The translations under genes were made by a program, and so were the position numbers. The notes under the pieces were generated by a model, which saw only the letters and a list, made by a program, of their open reading frames with translations, did not search any database and was not told the DNA's origin. DNA of 64,000 bases from Telopea speciosissima (lineage: Eukaryota > Streptophyta > Magnoliopsida > Proteales > Proteaceae): NCBI RefSeq assembly GCF_018873765.1, contig NC_057918.1, forward strand, positions 11,478,862-11,542,861. The letters are read 5' to 3'. This document shows positions 56,509 to 64,000 of the stretch, piece after piece (within the stretch, counting starts at the first letter, position 1; every line of letters begins with the position of its first letter).

Positions 56509-57088
56509 GGGTAAAAGAACTCTGTTCGGGAGTGTGTCCATCTCATGAGTCTCTCTCTCTGTTCCTCAAATGAAAAGACATCTTTGCCCTCTTGTTTTGG
56601 AGAGGAGAGATATGACACATGGGAGTGTTTGTTAGGAACTTGGGTCTCATCCTCAAAAGCTAGCCGTTAAGGAGAGGGTACCCAAGTACTTATTAACCCA
56701 CCCGCATCCCCTTTCATATCCGATGTGGGACTATTATTTTTGTTTTATGCGTGGATATTCTAACAATCTCCCCCTCCACGCGGATGACAAACACGTGAAG
56801 CCTGAGATCCCAATCTCCCCTTTTACACGGGATCTGACGTGGAGCCTAAGATTAAACCCCAAGAACTCTCGATCAAACGAGAATTTCTACGTCCCGGCTC
56901 TAATACCACTTGTTAGGAACTTGGGCCTCATCTTCAAAAGCTAGTCGTTAAGGAGAGGGTGCCCAAGTACCTATTAATCCACCCACATCCCCTTTCATAT
57001 CCGATGTGGGACTATTCTTTTTGCCTTATGCGTGGATATCCCAACAATGTTGGCGTAGGCTACACTCCCGGATAGTAAACTACTTCCC
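56509..57088. mobile_element. Mutator-type MITE interrupted by a TRIM
   Basis: Left end GGGTAAAAGAACTCTGTTCG and right end GATAGTAAACTACTTCCC belong to the TTCTCTG family. Flanks TAAAGTTAT (56500-56508) and TAAAATTAT (57089-57097) match at 8 of 9. Without the insert the element would be about 158 bp, as in other copies; the interior GACACATGGGAGTG.. then GGCGTAGGCTACACTCCC matches 13291-13460 across the gap. Confidence 0.85.
56630..57046 (-). mobile_element. Complete TRIM retrotransposon (417 bp)
   Basis: Two 136-bp LTRs (56630-56765 and 56911-57046) begin TGTTAGGAACTTGGG on the plus strand and end CAACA or TAACA, so TG..CA limits hold. Read on the minus strand, the 5' LTR is followed after two bases by TGGTATTAGAGCC (56908-56896), a tRNA-Met-type primer site. 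GGAGGGGGAGAT, a polypurine tract, directly precedes the 3' LTR. The 145-bp interior has no ORF. Flanking pentamers GTGTT and ATGTT agree at 4 of 5. It needs proteins from a full-size relative to move. Confidence 0.9.
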
Positions 57089-57344
57089 TAAAATTATTTA
57101 TTTATAAAATTTGAATCTCTTGGTATAATTTGGCCCTTCAGATTTAATTACTGTAAAGATTTTAGAATTGAAGTTACTAAATCGCAAAGATGTGAGTGAT
57201 AGTGATTGACGGAGAAATTTGTGAGTTGATCTCTGCATCACATACATACTTGAGAAAAAGAGGGGTGAAGTGTTGTACGAGAATGGAAAAATTATCTGCT
57301 CCATTTCTTGCTCGATCCATTTCTCCAAATCCCTCTAATACGGG

Positions 57345-57410
57345 GTGGACCCTATCCGGGCAGTGTGCTTGGGCAAGGGATTGGATGATTATTTCTACAC
57401 CCTATTAGAA
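57345..57410. repeat. Fragment of the 2227/34085 repeat family
   Basis: CCGGGCAGTGTGCTTGGGCA and GATTATTTCTACACCCTATT echo the middle of the copies at 2227 and 34085. Confidence 0.35.
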
Positions 57411-58330
57411 AAATTTAGGAAAATGGAGCAGATCATGTGATCCATGAGAATGACTACTTGGGAGGCCATGCCCAAACTGTCAACTATTGACAGGATTTGG
57501 ACCTTCATGGTTACTTTTTTGACCACAATATTCAGCTCAGGGCGTATGAAATGGTTCTCGTACGTGAACCCGAGCTAACTGCCCTTAGATGCGACACCTA
57601 ATCCATAGCTATATTTAGCTAGCTAGTTCTATTTTTTCCACCTAAATAAGAGAACCAGACAGTAAAACCGTGCAAGTATATTTTCCTTCTCACATTGGAG
57701 ACCCGGATCCACCACCCAACCCTAAATTCACTCAAGATTGGTTGGTCCATGCGGTTAATCCAGGTCTCATAACAATTGGTTCGGTGTGTTAAGACGTGCA
57801 TAATAGGACCGACATTTTCAAGGGCCAGGATTCTAGATTTTAGCCTAAAATATAGGAGCATAGGTTTTGACGGTCAGGGGCTCTGTGCATACTCTATCAG
57901 TAGGTCCTACCGTTGTCAAAGAAAGATTGGGCCACGTTTTATGTTTATTCTCAATGAACGACTGATGATGATACAATACAACGGAGACGTCCTGAGATGA
58001 TCTAAAGGGACGATTACGATTCCCATCCATCGGCTGTGTTTAATCTATGGACAGGTTCGACGATTGATTCAGCAGCACAGAAATGCCACGTGTACCTACA
58101 GTTGACTAAAACTGACTGAACGTTTCTGATTGCTAGGAGCAGTTGGCCTTTTGTACTGGTCTGAACGGTATGGGCTCATCGATTCGTTGATTCATGGCGG
58201 ATAAGAGTCAAATAAAATACATAAAAATAAACCAAAGACAAGAAAAGACCGTAGGGATTTTTTAAACCTTCTTGTTCTAAAAAAAAATAAAAAAAGGGGA
58301 GGGAGAAATGAAAAGGAGAATTTGGAAACA
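57411..58330. other. Intergenic and CUL3 promoter side
   Basis: No gene. A GCCACGTGTACC G-box-like site lies at about 58086-58097. Confidence 0.4.
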
Positions 58331-58933
58331 CTTCCCATGCAGCCTCGAAATCACAGCGGTTGAGCGTTTCCTTCCGTTACATTAATTTCGCCTAAAGCCA
58401 AACCCTAGAATTCAAGTTTATTTTCTTACTGGCGAGGGGCTTAGGTGGTTTATCGTTTCATCCTCTGTGATTCTTGGAAGGAAGTTTGTTTGGTTATGTT
58501 TGGGCTAAAGAACTATATTTTCAGTTTTCCCAGAGCTCAAGTCATGGTTCATTTCTTGTGATGAGACCGTTTGATATTGTCTGATTTGGTGGCTGTGGCT
58601 TTAGATATCAATTAAATTGAATAGTTCTCTACAGGAGATCCGTTGGCGGAACAATCATGGATGAAGGAGCAATTAATCCAGTTCTATGCTGTAACCTTGC
58701 GATTTGAGGTTGGTCTTTACGGTTTGTTTTGAAGCGGGAAGTGTGTTGTTACTTTTGGCTCCAATTGTCGATCTCAAAATTTCTCTTTGACAAAGAAATC
58801 CATTTCGTGGTTTACTTGTTGACATATAATCCACTTTTAGGGTTTTTGGTCTGAGGATTTGAGGTGGCTTTTACAATCTGATTTTTGCTACAAATCCTTA
58901 CTCCAGCGATTGTGCTTCTTGTAAGGAGGAAAG
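58330..58933 (+). promoter_or_regulatory. 5' leader of CUL3 with a possible short uORF
   Basis: The stretch before the CUL3 start is gene-like leader sequence. An acceptor-like TTCTCTACAG ends at about 58634, suggesting a spliced leader. If the DNA after it is retained in the mRNA, it contains a 16-codon upstream ORF at 58657-58707 that starts ATGGATGAAGG. A CACGTG core lies near 58089 in the promoter. Leader extent is inferred. Confidence 0.4.
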
Positions 58934-59094
58934 ATGAGTACTCAGAAAAGAAGGAATTTTCAGATAGAGGCTTTTAAGCATCGGGTGGTTGTGGATCCGA
59001 AGTACGCAGAGAAGACATGGAAGATACTTGAGCATGCGATACATGAGATATATAATCACAATGCAAGTGGGCTCAGTTTTGAAGAGCTATATAG
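58934..59094 (+). CDS. CUL3: CULLIN 3, first coding exon only (gene runs off the window)
   Basis: Scaffold of CRL3 ubiquitin ligases that use BTB adaptors (family knowledge). The 161-nt exon encodes 53 codons plus two bases. It starts MSTQKRRNFQIEAFKHRV, continues VVVDPKYAEKTWKILEHA, and ends SGLSFEELY(R), the conserved N terminus of plant CUL3. It stops at AG|GTTTTG (59095), the position where plant CUL3 genes have their first intron. No continuation (for example an AYNMVLHK-type segment) is seen before 64000, so intron 1 exceeds 4.9 kb or the remainder is lost. The ATG at 58934 is preceded by an A/G-rich context and matches the family start. Confidence 0.9.
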
Positions 59095-62000
59095 GTTTTG
59101 GTCTTTGCCTTAAGCTTCAATTGTCATTTTTTGTTGCTTTTAACCAGTATTCTTACTTCATTCGGATTACAACTTTCGTATTTAAGAAATTTGTCTGTAC
59201 TTTCTTATGCTTATGATTTCAATTCAATATGTGCTACTGTCTTCGTGGGTTTCATTTTTTCAGTATTGATTTGGACTCTCTGTTGCAATGCCATTCTAGT
59301 TTTTTATATATATATTTTTTCGTGTTAGATTTTGGAAGGGTTAGCTTAGTGACGCGGGAAGCTAGGGTACTTAGGAATTTTTAAACTGTCTCAGTTGAAA
59401 TAATGGAACCAAATATCTTATGCTTTCCATAAAATTATCCTTGTAGTCCGCTTTGGTGGTTTTTTAGAAGCTATATTACCTCAGGAGTGGTGTAAGTTTC
59501 ATGCTTTGTCTTACTTGTAAAAAACTATGTTGCACACTTGCACTCCTCCCTTCCCCCGTGATGAGTATGCCAAATAATGTTCAGTCACCTCAAAACAACT
59601 TAATTAGTGGTAATTTTCTTTGTTCCTTGGTGAATCCCCCCCAGTCCCCCAAATACATTCTTTGAATCCTCAAGCTTTGGCATTTAGGTTCTTTTGTGTA
59701 TTATCAGGTGGATACGTCTGTAGTCTATGGAATCCCTATCCCATGTAGGTACTATTCCAAAGATAACTCCTTTCTACCTTCATCTAGTTATCAGGTTGAC
59801 AATATCCCTTTCATTCTTGCATTTTAGTGGGAATAGATTTGTTCCATCATGGTTGGTCCACTGCCATTTTTTTAAAGGACCGCATCCTAGTTTTTGTTGA
59901 TTCAGTTCACCATATTTATTAATTTTCATGTGAATTGCCTGCCGACCGATTGCTGATCGCTGCTGGGACTTAGTGAGAGGTGAATTTTTCTTAAAAAGAG
60001 TGGTAGGGTGTTGGGGAAACTTGTGGCTGATGTATAACTCCCAGCCCCTCCACCTCTTAGCAGTGATGCAAGTTTATCTAGATTGGTAGATTTTGGCTGT
60101 AGAAACATTGCAAATGCAGTTCCAAAAGAGAGAATCTGGAACTGACTAGCAGAACCAGATTCACCAAACAGAGAAATAGGACTGTTCAAGGAGAAACCGG
60201 ATAATTTGAAGCAGAGAAAACAGAATGGTCTGATTTTCTGATCTTCTTCTAGTACAGAATAATTGTACTAGATATCTCAGATGGCTTGTACAAACAAATC
60301 GTAGTACTACTAGAAAGCAAGTAGCAGTACTAGAACTAGAAAATCAGCAACTCAAACGCAGCAGAACAAATCAGAATTTCCAAGAACAGATAATCAGGAA
60401 CTAGAATGCAGATTTTGAAGCAAAACAGAGTAGTATTCTAATTGCAATGCCCAGAACAAACTAGCAGGAAATACTTGGCTGAACAGGGGTGCCTCAGATA
60501 CTCGAAGAATAGAATAAACTGACCTGTTTATAAGAATAATGAACTAGAGTAAGTGTAATGATAGAACAGGCTAATAATCCATTTAAACCCCCTTGGAATC
60601 CACTAAGTCTATACTGAGGAATCCACACAGAAAAACAGTACTGTATCCACAGCAAATTTCAGAAAATCTAAACGTTTTACTTCTCAAATCATTGTGTGTG
60701 TCTATTTATATGATTTGGAAGGACCAATTCAGGGCTGGAAGACAGACTTTGACCAACTCCTGGACTGAAATGAAATCAAAGTTCGGAAACAAATAAACAA
60801 CTCTATAGCTATCGACCATTCATAGTAGGTATTCTAATCCCTCTAGAACTCTTAATAAATAATCAATATATAAGCTGGAATCCACTAACTACCGAACTAA
60901 TTTTCAATCAAAAAAATAAATATCCTTCTTTTAGCTTTGGATACTGCATCGAGAAAATAGGAGGGGAAAAATTGAAAAAATATGGCGAGTTTCGAATCAT
61001 TCTCCTTCTCGATCTACTAATCATTAGCTGCCTTATATTTCCTTTTTGTGTTGAAAGTTGAAACCACCTACTTGAATTCTCTAGTGGCAAAAGTTGATAT
61101 CTTTGTTTTGAGTAGCTGAAATTTTGTTGCCAAAAATAGCTCGAGTACAAGCATAGGTAATCGAAGCCTGGTTTAAGGCTTGGTTTAAATTTGGGCATGG
61201 TTTTAGTATTAGTTTGGGTTGGGCTTTAATTTTTTGGTTTTATTATTGTAATGGGTCTAATTTGTAAGCCCAAAAGTGGGAGTAAAGGGGGTACGCTAAA
61301 ATTATTATATTATTTTAGTGCGTCCCATGCTAGTAGTTGATAAGATTTTTACTATAGTCTTATTAAGGTTATTTATTTTAGTAAAGCCTACTAGTAGTTT
61401 AAATCTATTAGGAAAGTTAAGAGTCAGAGGGGGACCAACCCCCACAATTTATGGTGATGAATGAATTGATTTTTTGGTTTTGGGAATATTGTCAATGGTG
61501 GTTTCTCTCTCTCTTCACTACTCTAGTTCTCTCCCTTCTTTTCTCTCTCTCTTGTTTTCTTGTATCTGTCTCTTTCTTCTACCTTTGCTTCTTTTTCTGG
61601 TTGGGGATGGGGTGGGGTGGGGGAAGATACAAGTATCTCTTTCTCCTACCATTGGCTTTAACATGTATCATTATACACTCTCAAGAGGGGGGGGGGGGGG
61701 GCTGAAATGTTTAGCATTTGTTTTACTATGAATTTATGTTTTTACGCATGATGGGTGGTGAACATGATGCTTTCTTTCAAGTTCTTGATAAACATACACA
61801 TCTTTTTATCAATTATAATTCATTTTTTTGTCCTTCAATTGCTTGTCTAGTTGTGTCTGTATGTTTAAAGTGTCCCTCTACAGTGAGTCGTATTTTTGCT
61901 TATGATCCTCCTTTTTCCCATAATTCTATATTTCGTTAAAGATGCTTATTATGAAATATGGTTTAAGCCTATCGGTTTATGTTTTGCCTTTTTGTCTGGT

Positions 62001-62454
62001 TAAGATGGATGAAAAATACCCCCCATCCAAAGGCTTTGGGTTTCTTTTGGAATAAATGACTAAAGTATATAAAACTTCTTAGGGAGTCTAAGCAATTGCT
62101 CTCCGTCCATGCGTACTGAGTTTAATGTGCTGAAAACAAAACTTTGGATATGAATACGTACTTGGAAATAGTTTAGCATGTGTTCATATGATTGTACTAT
62201 AACAGAGTCATAGAGTCTTTATTCTAATGGTATCATGTGTGTCTGCTGGAGTTGGGAGTCATTAAGAAGTTTCTCTTCCCCCCCCCCCCCCCCCTTGATG
62301 TGCTTGAATTCTTTCATATTTGTTTTCCTTTTCTTGGGTTGGGCTGGGGGGTGGTGGTCAAGGAATGGCTTTTATTAGAAAAGATGGATTACACTCTTAA
62401 GAGATCGGTGGAGGTCTTTCCTTTCCTCTCAAGTGGATTGCCTCTACTCTATTA

Positions 62455-62900
62455 GACTCGACCTTCTGAAAAGCGAGGAAAGTAGGTAGGCTAGGGAGAT
62501 GCTCAAACCGGGGCTGTTATGAGAGCCTGGAAAGCTGGGCTAATAGTTGCTGTTTGCTCTTCCTATTGGGAAGCGGATTAGTCCTGGTAGTCTGTCCCCT
62601 CTAGTGATCCTAACCAGTCCAGTTTCAGCAATGAAGACCCGCAGCAATCAAGGGAAAGGAGATACTTCCCCACCAACAACTGTTCGATAGTCCAAGTTCT
62701 CAACAGGCCTAGCTAGCTGCCTTAGAAGAAGAAGAAATGAACCCAATTCTCGTGTCTGGAAAAGAACCACATAGAGATAGAGTTCAATATCAAAAACAAT
62801 GTTACCCGAACCCCAAGCTACGAGAACACCAAAACAATCCCAGCAAAGAGATTCGCTACATTGGAAGACACCCCAAATGGATGGCCTGTCTGTTTATTCT
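62455..62900. other. Possible organelle-derived insertion in CUL3 intron 1
   Basis: A stretch near 50% GC, abruptly different from its AT-rich flanks and free of transposon signatures. Phrases such as GGAAAGCTGGGCTAATAGTT and CTAGCTGCCTTAGAAGAAG resemble plant mitochondrial spacer DNA in style. This is an impression from composition, not a match I can verify. Confidence 0.25.
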
Positions 62901-63096
62901 TGCCGTTGCCTAATGATCAGCATCAGCCACAACATTAGCTGATATTAGCTGCCATTGAAAAGAATTTCTCTATTAAGTAATCTGGCATTTCTTATTACGT
63001 GCATGTATCTCCATGGCCCTTCCATATTTGAGCTCAACCAATTTATAACTAAAGCTGCATCAACCTCAACAATCAAATTCAGCCACCCACTGGAAG

Positions 63097-63393
63097 CAAG
63101 GTTCTAAATCTCGGTTTTGAGGCCGGTTTTGACCAGCCAGGAAAACGAGATTTCCCAGGTTTCGACCAAAAACAGGTCGAAACCTGGTATATTCTGGCAA
63201 AACTTGACATGTCATGTGCTGTCAAAGCTGGTTGAAACTAGGCTGGTCAAAACTGGTAGAAACTTGGTATTTTTTGGTCGAAACTACCAAAATGTGCGAA
63301 ATATGGTCGAAACCTGACTTGTACCAAGTTTAGTTTCGGTTTTTTGGGAAACCGAGATATCTTGCTCGAAAGCAGTAGAAGTCTTGAACCATG
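63097..63393. mobile_element. 297-bp hAT-type MITE (CAAGGTTC family)
   Basis: Left end CAAGGTTCTAAATCTCGG, right end the inverse of CATGGTTCAAGAC. The body is packed with GGTCGAAACC and its inverse. Flanks ACTGGAAG (63089-63096) and ATTGGAAG (63394-63401) match at 7 of 8. Confidence 0.75.
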
Positions 63394-64000
63394 ATTGGAA
63401 GATTCTTCCTCTAAGCCTGGATTACTGCCTTTAGTTGAGATGCAGTGCAACCTCACCAATTAATAGGACCTGAGAATGCCAAGATAATGTGCCTTGATGA
63501 TCTCTGCATACCCCACCTATACTGGTTTACTGGATTGCCTATGGAGCTTTTGTCAAAATTGATGCAGATCGACCAGCAGGTACCTGGTCCAAATTCTGGG
63601 TTTATTCAAACCCATTGATTTCTGCCCCGAAGTGAGGTATTGTCCAGCAGCATAAAATTGGATTCACTTCCAGAATAAAAGAGGAGATCAATCAGTTATT
63701 TAATAAGATATTTTCTGTCCTATTTCCTATTACAGTTTAATTTCAGTTCATTATGAGGTGATTGATTAGTTTTATTTGGAGACTGTCATTTGCTATCACC
63801 AACCTGTCATGAAGGGTTTATTTTCCAGAATTGAACAGATCGTTCAGCTCTATTGGGAGGAGATTTCGTGACCAAGTGGGCCCCACAGCCAGCTAGCTAG
63901 CTAGTGAATTCAAATTTAAGACTCAATTGGCAATACGTGGAGGACTCCTACAGCTGTTATAATTAGTTATATTAGATAGGTTTCTATTGGGATTTGTTTC

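Larger units (their letters stand above)
59095..64000 (+). other. Intron 1 of CUL3 (partial)
   Basis: No exon of CUL3 or of any other recognised gene is visible here. The stretch holds polypyrimidine tracts and G-runs (61500-61700, 62279-62295), a possible organelle-like insertion (62455-62900) and a small hAT element (63097-63393). The rest is AT-rich unique-looking sequence. Confidence 0.6.

Noticed and set aside
60908..61198. 96-codon minus-strand frame in CUL3 intron 1
   Set aside because: No motif, aromatic/Ser-rich make-up and no exon signals in phase.

Overview
This window is nuclear DNA from a flowering plant. Four protein genes have plant-type split structures (GT-AG introns, phases that close exactly), and the rest is dominated by plant transposon families: Mutator-type and Tourist-type MITEs, hAT elements, Au-type SINEs, RTE and L1-type LINEs, and TRIM retrotransposons. 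Introns of 3.5 to 5 kb, swollen by insertions, suggest a species with a moderately large genome, perhaps an early-diverging eudicot or a magnoliid. The exact lineage cannot be read from the sequence alone.

Host genes: (1) 2503-8659, minus strand, a complete bHLH47/POPEYE-type transcription factor of four coding exons (235 aa); the first coding exon is only 71 bp and lies 3.5 kb from the second. (2) 25456-26622, minus strand, an intronless class I TCP transcription factor of the TCP14/TCP15 type (388 aa). (3) 39851-51476, minus strand, a complete seven-exon MOG1 (Ran-binding nuclear import factor) gene of 202 aa, spread over 11.6 kb by transposons in its introns. (4) 58934-59094, plus strand, the first coding exon of CULLIN 3; the rest of that gene lies beyond the right edge. 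The four genes have no evident shared pathway and look like ordinary neighbours.

Mobile DNA: the most informative element is a 5.2-kb Mutator-like element at about 17.93-23.09 kb. It has about 118-bp terminal inverted repeats, an intact GRF zinc-finger ORF, a transposase whose catalytic core is missing while its N-terminal and zinc-knuckle ends remain, and a piece of a host WAT1/MtN21 transporter gene (putative promoter, first exon and donor site). It looks like a Pack-MULE-style carrier. Relatives of its terminal repeat occur at 0.93-2.1 kb, split by a 5'-truncated LINE with an 11-bp target duplication, and at 54.8-55.1 kb.

A second theme is a family of 140-190 bp Mutator-type MITEs with ends like GGGAAARAGTTCTCTG. 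Seven copies have readable 9-10 bp target duplications, and the 32.5-37.1 kb stretch is a cluster of them. One copy (56.5-57.1 kb) was entered by a complete 417-bp TRIM. An Au-type SINE at 28.74-29.11 kb was split by a different MITE. Three large or small hAT elements share CAAGGTTC ends (41.4-43.2, 46.7-48.3 and 63.1-63.4 kb). A separate 1934-bp hAT element with perfect 8-bp duplications lies at 52.57-54.51 kb.

I saw no prokaryote-like system, CRISPR array, rRNA or convincing tRNA gene. The 'system' worth following is the gene-carrying MULE and the unusually legible insertion history.
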